Shown here piece after piece: positions 35,241 through 48,987 of a stretch of DNA of 64,000 bases (positions are counted from its first letter, which is position 1; the number at the start of each line of letters is the position of its first letter). The translations under genes were made by a program, and so were the position numbers. This stretch comes from Microvelia longipes. Its lineage: Eukaryota; Arthropoda; Insecta; Hemiptera; Veliidae. The stretch lies in contig JACMZG010000008.1 of assembly GCA_018340805.1 (NCBI GenBank), forward strand, positions 24,658,361 to 24,722,360. The letters are read 5' to 3'. The notes beneath the pieces were generated by a model. That model did not search any database and was not told the origin of the DNA. It saw only the letters and a program-made list of their open reading frames with translations.

Positions 35241-36574
35241 AAAATCTTTTAATTGGAAAAATTTATGTTTTTGTTTGCATTTATGAAATTGTTCTTTTAA
35301 AAAGTACGAAACAGTATCTGTTTCTAGTATAAAATAATTTATAGTTTCTCTACCCAAGTCCATGGAATATAGAGGTCAAGGGAAGTAGTTAAACGCCCAA
35401 CTCAGGCTTCTGGCACTATTTCTTGCCAAGAATACTGCGGAGTATTCTCTTGAAGATCTTTATTTTATAGACTCACGATCTTGAGTTCTAGTCCGGAGTA
35501 ATCCCATCTATTGGCCCACTGACAGAGGCAACTTTGGCTCGAGATAAACCATCAAACAATTAAATCATTTTTTATTTATATTAACACAAACTCCCCTAAC
35601 ATTTTTTGTATTTGATAATAACTGACCCTGACATCTTTAAGAAAACATTTCTAACTTGGATTTCAGAATTAGATCGTTAAATAGTAAACCTTTTACTATC
35701 TCTGGATACATTGTTTATTACTCAAATTATTATAAAGTTTTGTGGAATTTAATTAACTGCCTTGCTTTGTAATTGTTTAAATAAAAACGATACTACGACT
35801 CCCTAATTTGTATGTAAGATAGGCGGCTTTCAAATCATTATTATGTATCTCGTTCACACGACCATTTCGTACATATTTGAAGTAGGCTGAAGCCAAAAGG
35901 ATATTGTTAAAACAATAAGATAGATTGAATTAAAATAAGATAGGTTTGAGATAGCTTAATCCCCCCCCCCTCGGTGGGGGAAAGGTCGTGGGGAAAAAGT
36001 AAAAACTTAGGCGGCGCCGGCTACTTTTTTGCGATAGCAAACACCATTTTAAGAAAAAAAAATATAAAAATATAAAATTTAAAAAAAAATCCTGCTATTT
36101 TATATAATTATGACTAGAAATATTAACCGAATAAGCTTATCTCACCATTGGGCACCTTAGAAAATAAATGTTATATAATCTTGTGACAAGCTATGCTAAA
36201 ATTAAGTTAGATGATAGATGGCCCCCTTAGATGCAATTTTGGGAACCCCTGAAGTAAATTATTTTGGCGTGATAGCATTTAAGTTATTTAACTTCAGTGT
36301 TAAGTTGAACTTAGGAGTTGATCTACTTAACGAGGAGTTTCATATCGTGCTATCCATGTCAGAAATAAGTCTTAAAACATAAATTCTTCTTTAGCTGACT
36401 TTGCTCGCATCTTCGATACTTTTTTGAATGCTGCAATTAAAGTGAAACTATCTTAAGTTATACTAAGCCCTCAATAAGGCACCTGCATCCTCATGCGAAA
36501 TTAATTAAGTTATATTAAACCCTCAATAAACGCCTCTCCCAAGAATTTGAGCTGGATCTGCGCCTGTATTCTAC
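35241..36574. other. Intergenic stretch, no gene supported
   Basis: A C-run and G-rich block lies at 35960-36030. No coding frame or RNA gene is recognised. Confidence 0.3.
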
Positions 36575-36880
36575 ATTACTAGTAAGCAAGTAATGTTACT
36601 GGTAAACTACATTACTAATATACAAATAATATTACTATATTATACTACTAAATTACTAGTATACAAGTAATGTTACTACTACGTTACTAGAATACAAGTA
36701 ATATTACTACTACATTACTAGTATACAAATAATCTTACTTGTATACTAATACATTACTAGTATACAAGTAATGTTACTACTACATTACTAGTATACAAGT
36801 AATGTTACTACTACATTACTAGTATACAAATAATGTTACTAGTATGCAAGTAATGTTACTAGTATACTACTAGTTAAAAA
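36575..36880. repeat. Degenerate tandem array of about 31 bp
   Basis: Repeated TACTACTACATTACTAGTAT followed by ACAAGTAATGT. ATTAC and GTAAT in each unit make it locally self-complementary. Flanking units are eroded. Confidence 0.9.
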
Positions 36881-37568
36881 TTACCTGCTAGTAAATGTTG
36901 TACAAGCAATGATCTACAAATTTAGATCTAAAAATTATATCTAAAAACTTAGACCTCTCACTATAGTAAGTAATTTTTTCGGGTTAAAAAAAAGTTTTTG
37001 TAATTGTCATAAAATAGAAAGTAATGATTATTTGAAATATAACCAAAGTCAAGTCGTTGTGGTGAACGACGTAGGCAATTTTCATGGATATACATGATCA
37101 GTATCAGATTCTTTTTACCCAGTATAATTTCAATAATAATTAAGTACGTGGAAATATATAATTATATTTGGTTAGAAATAGTACAGGCTTGAACGGATTT
37201 AAGAAGCGATCTGATGTTACATGATTTACTAATAATATATTAGATTTCCACACTCTGCGGTTAGATTTATTTCTGGTTAAGATTTAATTGAAACTGGTCT
37301 AGTTTCAACTTCTGACACACCGCAAACAATCACTGTCTCTTAGTGTTATTATTCAATGTAAGAAACAAACTTATATGTGTTCTACAACAATTTATTGAAA
37401 TTCCAATGATAGACCGAATTATATGATTAAGCGATTCTATATCATATCACAGTATTATTGAGACTTATAATTAATTATGGATTTACTTATTTGATTATAC
37501 AAACAAAGCTTTACATGAAAACTATATATTTATTTCTAGCCAACGTTTCTTGTGGGTGCGTGTGTGTG

Positions 37569-37587
37569 GTATATATATTATATATAT

Positions 37588-37630
<43 letters not shown>
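37569..37630. repeat. (TA)n microsatellite
   Basis: AT dinucleotide array after a short GTGTGTGT run. Confidence 0.95.
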
Positions 37631-37631
<1 letters not shown>

Positions 37632-39524
37632 CACATATTTATAAACTTTCGTAAGATATATATATATTTAGAATTAGGATTACAAGCGGGATTGATTTCC
37701 TTCCCTTCTCTTACGTCATCCCAACAACCTAACAGCGTTATTTTCTTATGAAAATTCGCTCCAAAAAGTGGGAAACGTTTTTACAGACGCACTGTAAAAA
37801 CATGTTGCTAACGTAGTTCCTAGCGCTCTTTGAGTTAGTTTTAAGGTTTTTATTTGTATTTATTCAACATTTAAACCAAACAGAAACATCACTTTAATGG
37901 AAATGCTGTTTTTTCTTTTTTTTTTTTATCTTATTTTTTTAAATTTGGCAATCTCTACATCTGTTAGCTATTTCAATGTTCCTTTAAATCCCACCCGTAA
38001 AGATAAAAGGTATTCATAGTTATTTCCATCTTGAGTCGAATCTATGTAATAAGGCCAATATAGTGCATGGCCCTGAACCATCCCAATTGATAGGTTTTAA
38101 ATAGATTTGTTAGTTTGGCAAGATACACACGTTGTGCCAACTGGACCACTCTGCCTTCCATGTGTCAGATAACTTTCGTATTTTTAGACAAGAAGAGTTT
38201 GTGATAGCTACTGACAATCTGATTATAAAATTTTAATTAAAATGTACGTTTTCGATAATTTTGTTCCCTAATAATTTAAATCTGTAGAACTAATTAAAAA
38301 TAGCTTTATTGTAGCCATCTCAGTAAATTGATATTTTAAATTTTATTCCACGCGCTTATAATTTCATTTAAGTAATCAAGCTTTACTTTAATTGCTGATA
38401 AAAAGTAAAGGTACAAAAGTTTTGTTTGAGGTTTCTTATTCATTTCCAATTTTATTTCAACTCCAGTATATTGATAACCATTCAACAGTGCAACATTGGG
38501 ATTTCCTTAGTCGAGGAGTCGAGGATCATTCATTGGTCACAATCTTTGGCTTGTTGTGGAAAATTATTATTGTTTAATCAGTGATTAAACAATCAAGAAG
38601 GTTTTATCATCTTCATAGTTTTAAAACCATGGATTTGTTAAGAAAGTGAAATAGCGTCCTAAGTAGCTAATTATCATTGAATTTTAAGACTAGAAACAGT
38701 TTTTTATGACCAGGATGCAATTAAATGAATAATACCTGTTTACCCCTGGGATGCAATTAAATGTCTTAAATTGTCAACATTAAAGACGGAAGTAAATGGA
38801 ATGGGATTCAACTGGTATAAGATTAGAAAAGTCTTGATAATTAGCTGTCTAATTAGCTCGCCATTCTCTAATGCTGGCTAATAATAGTAAAACATTGAAG
38901 ATTTATGAAGACTCTTTAGAAAATCGGGTCAAAGTTTTTACACCAAGAATATATTTCATACTCCAGAGTACAATTTAATTCTCCTTGTTTAAGATGCTCT
39001 TGTCGTTATAGCATTGTAAGCATAATCTACATATTGGTTTGATTGCTTGTCTCTGATTGGGAATCTAATCTCGAGTTAAAATTTCAACTAAATTTTAAGA
39101 TTTTAACAAATTAGCTACATTTGTATTACGAGATGATAGTAATACCTCTGTTTTTTCTAATACCTGTTAAAGGGCTTGTGGCCAACTCAGAGGGCGGCAG
39201 AAAACGGTAAGCTATATATTGAAACAAAAAAGTTGGCAATAGTCTATTTGTAAATTGATAAATTTAAACTGAGTGTATGTATGGGAAAGGGCGAATAACG
39301 GAGGATGGGAACCCCAAACCTTGGTGTCAATCACAATATAAATACACGTACATATTCAAGACGTCTACTAAGGAGGTGGTCATCAGAAGATGTTGTGTAT
39401 AACTTTGTTTCCCTTTCCTCTATAATAGGAAAGATAAGCTTAAAATTAATTAAAAATTACGACCCCCTCTTTTTCACATAAAATGTCTATGTTTAATGTA
39501 ATAACATTCCACGTAAAAACGTAG
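37631..39524. other. Intergenic stretch, no gene supported
   Basis: The 61-codon frame at 38392-38577 has no recognisable motif, so I do not call it. Confidence 0.3.
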
Positions 39525-39995
39525 ACATCAATTAGTACGTTCACTACACACACTTCTAGATCCGCGGATAGTATTGGATACGATCTGTCAATACGGTAAT
39601 ATTAGCTGAATGAACCTTGCGGAGGGGATCCGATCGCATACGCTAGAACTAGGGAGATGGAATCTAAATCGATCACTTTCTTTTATTTCATCTTTATTTC
39701 ATTTCAATATTACCGTTTTTGATCAAATAACTTTTGGAATATTATTTTTTTGTGTAACTTTATTATTAAGCAAAGAAATCACAATTTAATTAAATATATG
39801 TTTTGTTTTAAACTTCCTTATAACCAAAAGTGAACCTTCACTATAAAAGAAGCAATGTTTTGGCGGGATCAGTTATAACGTAATCTCACTCGATCGACTA
39901 AACAAATACGGTGCAAGAACCTTATCGTATTTAATGCGTATCCAATACGATCGCCTGTTAAATACGCTGTGTGTACGTAGTAATTAAGTGTCACG
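39525..39995. mobile_element. Possible DNA transposon remnant with diverged inverted ends
   Basis: GTATTGGATACGATCTG near 39572 and CGTATCCAATACGATCG near 39937 are reverse-complementary. Outward on both sides the sequence returns to ACACACA/TGTGTGT and GTACG, and inward to AATACGGTAA against TTATCGTATT. No transposase is present. Ends and class are unclear. Confidence 0.45.
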
Positions 39996-40340
39996 TTTCA
40001 GTATCTATAGATCCCAAATCTATGTTTAGATTGATTTCAGATCCATATTTAGATAAATATATATTTATTTATTTATTTATTATTGAGGTGCTTAACACTA
40101 AGGTCATTAGCACCTCTTCTATATTGACAAACAGATAAAATAGACTAAGACTACACTGATGAGCAGGTCAAAATGATTAAATATCACAATAAGATAAATT
40201 AAGTAAATCAAATATAGAATAATCGCCTGTTAAATACGCTGTGTGTACGCAGTAATTAAGTGTCACGTTTCAGCATCTATAGATCCCAAATCTATGTTTA
40301 GATTGATTTCAGATCCATAATTAGATAATTATATATTTAT
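39951..40340 (+). repeat. 118-bp direct duplication split by an inserted element
   Basis: 39951-40068 and 40223-40340 agree almost base for base (TCGCCTGTTAAATACGCTGT onward). Between them (40069-40222) is a segment starting with ATTT repeats, then GAGGTGCTTAACACTAAGGT and AGCACCTC. It looks like the reversed 3' end and tail of a retroposon. Confidence 0.85.
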
Positions 40341-41280
40341 CTATGTTTGGCATAGTTTTCAAGGTATATCAAAGATCAAAAAGCAAGTCGCGAGGCGACC
40401 CGTGCTTTTAATTATTTTTGATAAGTAATACTGGGAAGCGTAGTACCATGCTTAGCAGAACGTTTTATTCAAGTATCTGACTTTTAAATTTATTTGTTAC
40501 AGACGAGTATTTTGAACTTAATAAAAAGTAATGTTTCTTAAAAGTCACTGTAAATAAGGCAATTTTCAAACTCTATTGAGAAAGACACGTCGTGGATGAT
40601 ACATGGGGTAAGTCCTTGATTTCTTTCGCTTTTAATCCTTTTCCCTGCGCAAGGTTATTAAGATAAATAATAATATGTAAGGATATCGAGTTAACCTTGG
40701 TCAATAAGGTGACCACAGTATAACTAGGACTGAATCCTGTGTAAAGGCATCACGCTCTCCTGTAATAGCTACGGCTATGGGGTTCCGAATGTCACAATTT
40801 TTCTTTATAAATATAATAAGACAGCCTTGCTCCACAGCCTAGGAACTATACTGTCTATTATATTAGCCAATATAATATTACACAGTTTAACTGTACTCAC
40901 GTCTTATTACACACCCCCAATGTTAAAATGAATTGACCAGTCATTGTTTAATAAAATATATTAAAAATATTTTTAATTTATTATTAGTGCTTTATACTCA
41001 TTGAGGATTTCAGAGATACTATCGTATTAATTAATGCTAAAATAGTTGCTATGTTTTATAATAAATTATTTGAGCTGATGAATACCAAGCATTAAAAGAC
41101 AAAACAAGATTATGTTCTCGTTTGTAACACAATTTAAGTTTGACTGAAGTTTTTTTTTTAAATTTGAAAGTTTCTAATTTTCATAAATTAGAAACATATG
41201 AGATTATTTGCTTGACGGGATAATAGGGGGATGTATTTTGCTTCCGTTCGGCCTCCTTGCTCCCAAAATAAGCACTTACC
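40341..41280. other. Intergenic stretch, no feature seen
   Basis: No gene or repeat recognised. Confidence 0.3.
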
Positions 41281-41282
41281 AA

Positions 41283-41284
41283 AT

Positions 41285-41372
<88 letters not shown>
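41283..41372. repeat. (TA)n microsatellite
   Basis: Pure AT array of about 90 bp. It generates opposing Ile-Tyr ORFs on both strands, which are not genes. Confidence 0.97.
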
Positions 41373-41374
<2 letters not shown>

Positions 41375-41499
41375 TCACAGCATCTGATTAGCTCTACTTT
41401 CATCTACTATTTTCATCCTACATCTCACTCTTTCAATTATAGCGGTATCATGTCTTCTATGATCTTCACTTACCTGCCATCTTCGATCTTCTAACTTTA

Positions 41500-41800
41500 A
41501 CTTCGTAACTGTTGACTCTAGCGAGGGGAGCGTTTGTGGCCACGCTCTAGGATCATTTTCAACCCTCCGTTAAGTCAAGGCCCGATCGCAAGTCCGTGGG
41601 TCAGAGTAAAACTTTTTACTAGCCACCATAGCCATTCCCTTTCTGATTTCTAGAAGTGCTCTTCGGCTGCTTATCATCGTCCATCGTCCCGTGTTTCTAT
41701 GTGTTTATGTATATTTTTCACTTTATGAATAGAGTTTATATATATATATAGAAGGAATCCTTGTCACAAGTCCGAGACTAGAGCAGTGTGTAATTTCGTC
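41500..41800. other. GC-richer block between two (TA)n arrays, possible retroelement end
   Basis: This stretch (AGGCCCGATCGCAAGTCC, GTCCATCGTCCCGTG) is less AT-rich than its surroundings and has GAATAGAG and TCACAAGTCCGAGACTAG downstream, as in some LTRs. No TG/CA ends or target duplication were found. Confidence 0.25.
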
Positions 41801-41860
41801 TTCATTAATTAATATAATATTCTATAGTACTTATTGCTAGCTGATCATAGTATTTTGTTT

Positions 41861-41862
41861 AT

Positions 41863-41947
<85 letters not shown>
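41861..41947. repeat. (TA)n microsatellite
   Basis: AT dinucleotide array of about 87 bp. Confidence 0.97.
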
Positions 41948-41953
<6 letters not shown>

Positions 41954-42780
41954 GTCATGGGTTGTGGCGTTTGGCTCGCAAAGCAATGGTCGTAAAACGG
42001 TTATGTACCGAGGGCCTTTGTTTACTTGATATACTCGGTTAATTTTACCTTAAAATACATTGCTAAATTAAATATTTATACTAATATGATGTAAGGATGA
42101 TACAACAAATGTAATTTGACATCTGATAGTCTAACAGTTCGTTATGAGACAATGACCCGTTGATGGCAAGATATTATGTCACTGGGGTACCCGCGTTCTG
42201 ACTACGTGCCTCTTGTACCGAGACACAAACTTGCCTGCTTTTACAATCTCAGCCTCTATTGCATTTTGTATATATTTTTTATCAAATGTATTTTAATACA
42301 ATGTTTTAACCTTAACAGTATAAGAAGTAATAAAAAAAACTTACGAAATATCATTTGACAAAAGTATTACGTTTTTACTATATTATATTTTGATGATTTA
42401 TAACATTCTATATACGTTTAAGCTAGGAAGGAGCTTACTGTTTACGTAAACATTTATTACTTGTCATACAAACTTATTTCCAATTATATCATCAATAAAA
42501 TACTGAAATCTATAATTTTCTCATTTCTTAATACTCTTATTGAGTTTGAGCAATGTAAGGACTTCATGTTTGCGTCAAACTTTATTACTTTTAGTGAATT
42601 ATTTTACAATTTTAAATTGCGAATTATCTAACTTATAAGTAACTTCTTTTAAAATTAATCTATAAAAACGAGTATTTATTCAAAGAATAAATACATCTTA
42701 TAACAAGTAACATAGGCTTTTATTGTAATAATCACAGACGACAAGTAATTACGTGTTTCTCAGAAATTACGTTTTAGAAA
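41948..42780. other. AT-rich intergenic stretch, no feature seen
   Basis: No gene or repeat recognised. Confidence 0.3.
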
Positions 42781-43105
42781 AGCCATTGATGTCAAGTATT
42801 TACTTTTTAACTATTATTATTTAAAGAAGCCACTAATGTCAAGTATTTACTTTTTAACTATTATTATTTAAAGAAGCCACTAATGTCAAGTATTTACTTT
42901 TTAACTATTATTATTTAAAGAAGCCACTAATGTCAAGTATTTACTTTTTAACTATTATTATTAAAGAAGCCACTAATGTCAAGTATTTACTTTTTAACTA
43001 TTATTATTTAAAGAAGCCACTAATGTCAAGTATTTACCTTTTAACTATTATTATTTAGAGAAGCCACTAATGTCAATTATTAATGTTTAACTATTATTTT
43101 TAAGA
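42781..43105 (+). repeat. 47-bp tandem array, about seven units
   Basis: Units start AGCCACTAATGTCAAGTATT at 42781 (variant), 42828, 42875, 42922, 42968, 43015 and 43062. The inner five are nearly identical; the outer ones are eroded, as expected for unequal exchange. Confidence 0.96.
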
Positions 43106-43628
43106 AACCCTATAATGTCTATTGTCTTTATATTATTTCTATGAATGGTCAAGTCTAACGGTATTATGAAAAAAGTCATTATCATTATACTTGCTGTTAA
43201 TTACTTTGTGACAGACATTAGTTGTTTATCAGCTGAGGTGATTGACTTGACTCGTCGAGGCTTTGAACTCCTGGCCTACTCTGTAATCTTATTATTTAGA
43301 ATATTCGGTCATTTCTATTAAAACATCTAAAAGAATATGAGGTGAGTTAACAATGGAGTAGTTTGGTCATTTGTTGATTGTTACAAATATTATTTGACGA
43401 CATTATAAAATCCTCTTCACTACCAAAACCAATAAAATTGCATGAAACTCTCTATAAAACAGTTCTATGCAATTTTATTGCATTATTATGTGCGATTATC
43501 TTAAATAATGTGTTACTTTATCTTATGAAGAAACTAAATAGTGAAAATTTCATTAATTTAGTGAGTTAATATACATAATGTTTATTAAATTTTTTCCTTA
43601 ACTTCTTCGCGTTTATATGCATATTTGC

Positions 43629-44600
<972 letters not shown>

Positions 44601-44800
44601 ATTAGCAGAGCAATGCCTTAGGAATATAACAAACTCTGTAATCAATGCTTCAAGAATATTAGAAACTCCCTCAGCAGCAGCTCAGGAATACAACAAACTG
44701 TCTACGCCTGAGGATTATCCCAACTTCCCTAGCAATGACAAAGACAAATGAGAAAGACAAACTCTCTCGGCAATGCTTCAGGCATATAACAAACTCATTT
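44601..44800 (+). repeat. Degenerate tandem repeat with accidental ORF
   Basis: CAATGCCTTAGGAATATAAC, CAATGCTTCAAGAATATTAG, CAGCTCAGGAATACAACAAA and CAATGCTTCAGGCATATAAC are variants of one unit of roughly 35-40 bp. The 63-codon frame at 44560-44751 is explained by this. Confidence 0.55.
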
Positions 44801-45689
44801 AATTAAGAAGCTAATCATTTTATTGTTACAAATTATCACTTTTTAAATAATGGTTATGAAAAGATTGTTTTTCCTTTGTTAGTATTAACTTAACTTAACT
44901 ATTAAAAGCTTAACAAAGCACTTTGCCCAGTTAAGCGCTGTATTACTATATACAGATCTTTTATTAGATAAATGACTGTTAAGCAATCCAACGCTTTAAT
45001 TGAAAATCCGAGTATACAAACTTTATTAGCTTAACTTAAATAACTTAACTTAAAAAGTAAAAGGATTAAAATGTTTACATAAAACTTGCTTAATTTATTT
45101 ACATTTTTAATTATTTTTTGTAACTCGTAATTAAAATGAACTTTAAATAAGGATTAGATATAAATGAAGGATTTAAATATTAATTATACTTAAACCGCTT
45201 AGTCAATGGCTTACTTCAGGCTATACCGCAAAAAGGAGGGAATAACTTTACAAGTACTTAGATAAGACACTATTTTTCTAATTTAAATTTTTCTTATAGC
45301 ACAATGCCGTTTCTCACCATTGATTAGAGCATAGAATAATGTGAAAAACTTAAATATCATTATAAATTAAAGACCTCTACACTTGGGGTGTAGCATAGAG
45401 TTAAAATTGGTTCGCCACAATTTTCAAAGAAATGGAGATTCGGACAATATTAAAGTTTCAAAAGTCTTGCAGAAAACTATAAAGTTACTAAAATTATAGC
45501 ATAGTAACTGAACCAGCTTTAGTTCTACAATAGTTTTGTATAATATATTATTTTACTGTACTTTCGTACACTGTTTACATCTTCAGAAAACTTTTAACAA
45601 CTATTCATGTATATGTGACGTCAGATGTAAAGGTCGTAACAAAACACAAGTTAAGGGTAAATACTTGATTCTGATTGGTTTTAAACCGA

Positions 45690-46135
45690 GTCCGGTAGCT
45701 CAATGGTAGAGCGCTTACCTTTTGACCTGGAGGTCGAGGGTTCAAATCCAGCCGGGGGAGGACCTCAATATTAGGTTATCCCTTGTACCGTACACTCGGG
45801 AGGTCTTGAATTCAAGGCTGGCCGGCCAACTCAGCTTGGCTTTTACGTGGTTTCCTTGGCTACTAATCGCAAATGCGGGATTAGATCTAGTTTCATCTGA
45901 GACAAGTCTGGATCCACGTTTCCGTTGTCTCCAAATCACGAAAAGTTAATGTTCTGCGGGCTAGGGCAGATGAAGGTCGGAAAGATATACTAAGCCTTTA
46001 TGGCTCAGTATATCATGTGGCTCAGTAAAGGCGGTGACACGAATAACGTAAGTGACTAGGAACGAAGTGCTCGGTTCCTTAAGACAGTCTCCTAATAGCA
46101 CAACGGAGCTTTGACTTTCAGGTTAGGGCTAAAGA
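45690..46135 (+). mobile_element. tRNA-derived SINE-like element
   Basis: A Pol III type 2 promoter is visible: A box TAGCTCAATGG (45696-45706) within a perfect D stem (GCTC/GAGC), and B box GGTTCAAATCC (45739-45749). The anticodon and acceptor stems do not pair well, so it is not a functional tRNA. The less AT-rich sequence that follows to about 46135 would be the SINE body, but its 3' end is a guess. Confidence 0.65.
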
Positions 46136-46159
46136 ATGAGTTAGTGCACACTGACACAA

Positions 46160-46200
<41 letters not shown>
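46160..46200. repeat. (TA)n microsatellite
   Basis: Short AT array just after the SINE-like unit. Confidence 0.92.
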
Positions 46201-46201
<1 letters not shown>

Positions 46202-46749
46202 TTACAACTAAGTGTTTATTTATGAAATCTTAAATTAATGTCAATGCCAACGCAATTTCAAATTTCTTAATTTTCATAATTAGCTATTGTATTATTTTTG
46301 CTGATATTTTTATTAGCTATTTATTACTGGCAGACTTGCAAACAAATGAACAAACCGGTTTTGAGGTATTTTAAATACATAAATTTTAAATTTTGGAAAT
46401 GTTTTTGGAAAATGTACTTATTTTTAATCTTTCTTTTTCGTTATATTCTTTATAAGCTGTAGAGTATAAATTGGTTTGGTAATAAATTGTATTAAATGAA
46501 TTTAAAGTTGTCATATCAAAGAGGCCGTACCTTGTTTTATTAATTTAGTTTAGAGTGGAAGTATTTATTTGTTGCGTAATAGAAGGCTAGTTAGGTTTAG
46601 TATAACCTTGCTCGCCCAGCTGATATCTTGCATATTAATTATAGCTTTTATACGTGTGTAGCCAAGACACATATACCTACTTATATTCTCATATATGTGT
46701 GCAATAGTTTATAAAATATTAATCTATACATCAATTAAAATTATATTAG

Positions 46750-47235
46750 AAATAAAAAAATCGAGTACGGGTTACTTCGGAACTTTTCCTCATCACATCG
46801 GATTCGCTTCTGTCAACCTCTAAATATTCAAGTCATTAAATTTATATTACAACACGTCTTCGGACTCGCTTCGCTCGTCCTCTGATAGTAATTACATCCA
46901 TTTCATACGTACCAGTCACACATCTATAGGCACTGACCACACTCGATCTGCTTAACTTTTGTGATCCAACATAAAACTTAGATATATTTTTCGTATTGGA
47001 ACGGAACATACTGAACTTATTTATTACGTAAAGCTATACACTTGAGCTGAATTTCAACTCAGTTAAACAAGTCATATGATAAAAATTGAACTAATGCTGA
47101 TTATGATATGAAACTTAGCACTTATGTTAGTCTTATACATGGCTACACGCGTGCCAAATCTCAAAATGATCACATTTTTACGCGTTTTATGATTTTTTCG
47201 AAATTTGCTGAGTCATTATTGCGAGAACGTTTTTG
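46750..47235 (+). repeat. Dispersed repeat family A copy
   Basis: AATCGAGTACGGGTTACTTC, ACTCGCTTCGCTCGTCCTC, CTGCTTAACTTTTGTGATCC and ACTTATGTTAGTCTTATAC in order; ends at GAGTCATTATTGCGAG, so the 3' half is missing. Confidence 0.85.
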
Positions 47236-47449
47236 CGAATTAGTTAATTTAACGTCGCTTATTTTATCAAAGAATTGTTGTTTTCTATACACACTTAACA
47301 AATTGCAATGTGCATGCGAGCTCTATTATTTGAAATAAAGGTTCATTAAAACTGGTTCCAATTAAATACATTAACTGCGACATTTGTTTTAACACAACAA
47401 ACTACCAACTGCGCCTTAACGAGTCATCCAGAATAATATCAGCTAAGAA

Positions 47450-47860
47450 AAATAAAAATCGGGTAACGGGTACCTCGAAACTTTTCCTTGTCCAATCGGA
47501 TTTCCTAGGCTCATCCTCCCACCTTCGCTTCACTCCCGCTCAGAATATAAAAATTACCAAATTTATGCTACAACAAGTCTTCGGACTCGCTTTGCTCGTC
47601 CTCAGATAATAAATACATTCCTAACCTATTCAGGAAATGACCACACTCGATGCTGCTTAACTTTTTTGATATGCTTAAACCATAGATATACTTGCCGCAA
47701 GGCTCTAAACGGGCATTATTATTATTATTATTATTATTTATTGCGTAAAGGTATAGACTTGTATTGAATTTTAACTCAATTAGATTATTTCCAGATTTTA
47801 ATATTTTTTTAAAAAAAATTTACACAAACTCATTCAATATAAATTAAACTACTGATAATC
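47450..47860 (+). repeat. Dispersed repeat family A copy interrupted by an ATT-tailed insert
   Basis: AATCGGGTAACGGGTACCTC, GACTCGCTTTGCTCGTCC and ATGCTGCTTAACTTTTTTG are family A. At about 47690 it is broken by CCGCAAGGCTCTAAACGGGC and a (ATT)n run, a motif also at 22500 and, inverted, at 57850. Then family A resumes (ATTGCGTAAAGGTATA). Confidence 0.72.
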
Positions 47861-48987
47861 AGTAGTTCATGATTATTCTCTAAGGCTTACATCGAAACGA
47901 AACTTTCATGGCATATAGCAAATGTGTTAGGTCTCACTTGTAATTATTCGGTCCAGACTTATTTTTCCTGTCTTTTAGTTTTACAAAATCTGTGGAAGTA
48001 TCCGCATGAGGACGTCCTCTGTTGATCTCATTCCCACCAGATCTGTTATCTTCACGGATGCCTGATGCCTCTTAATTAGTCGTGTTCGTTACTATTATAG
48101 TATACACTTGTATAGGATGTAAGAAATGACGACAGAGTATCATAAAACAGTCATAACTTTAATTCAGTGTTAATTAATGTAAGAAAGAATTATCGACTAT
48201 TATTTGAATGGGTAAAGATGCAAGTTAACTGAAATATTACAATCAGCACATTAACTCTTTTGTTCTTTATTTGTAACTAAATGACTGCCAGGAACTACAA
48301 AAGAAAGATTAATCGATCGCGATTAATTATTTTCAAGATCCTTTTTATTTTAAACAAAATAAAATAAGTATAAGATTTTCCACGAATGAAGTATTCCGGC
48401 ATAGCACCAGTCGACCTGTACATTGCATCGTGAAGCTATACAGAACAACATATTTAAAGTTCTAGCCCAAATATTGAGGTCCTTTATGGGCCCCACCCAG
48501 AAAAGCTTTGGAGAGAAATAGATCTCAACAAAAGTTATCTAATAGATTAAAAAAATTCATCTATTTTTATTGGCAGATATAGTAAAAAGAAGTGTCAAGC
48601 ACAAGCCTTGAGCTCATGCGACACAAATGGTCAAATGTATTATTTTATTTATGTATATTTTGTAATTTAATCATTTTAAACAGGCATTTAGGTGTAAATA
48701 AACAATTTATTATTTATTTATTTTTAAGTAAATATATTTTCTAAATCTACATTTTAGCGAATTCTTATTTTCCAAGTGGAAAACAAGTATGCTTAGTGAA
48801 ATGAGTAAAGGCGTGAAAGCGCAATAAAAAAATGTTAGATCTAATAGTCTACTTAACTAGGAGGAATATATAATTAAGAAGGAGGAGGCATTCTAGATGG
48901 GGATATTTACACCCCTTCAGGATAATGAGGAGAAATAAAATATATATCATTTTGATACTACCGAGTTTTGCAAAACATGAATAGTGG
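47861..48987. other. Intergenic stretch, no feature seen
   Basis: No gene or repeat recognised. Confidence 0.3.

Noticed and set aside
36575..36880. CRISPR-like array
   Set aside because: Units are contiguous and degenerate with no unique spacers, and the sequence is eukaryotic.
38392..38577. 61-codon ORF
   Set aside because: No ATG, no convincing splice sites with coding continuation and no known motif.
45690..45760. Functional tRNA gene
   Set aside because: A and B boxes and D stem are good, but the anticodon and acceptor stems have several mismatches.
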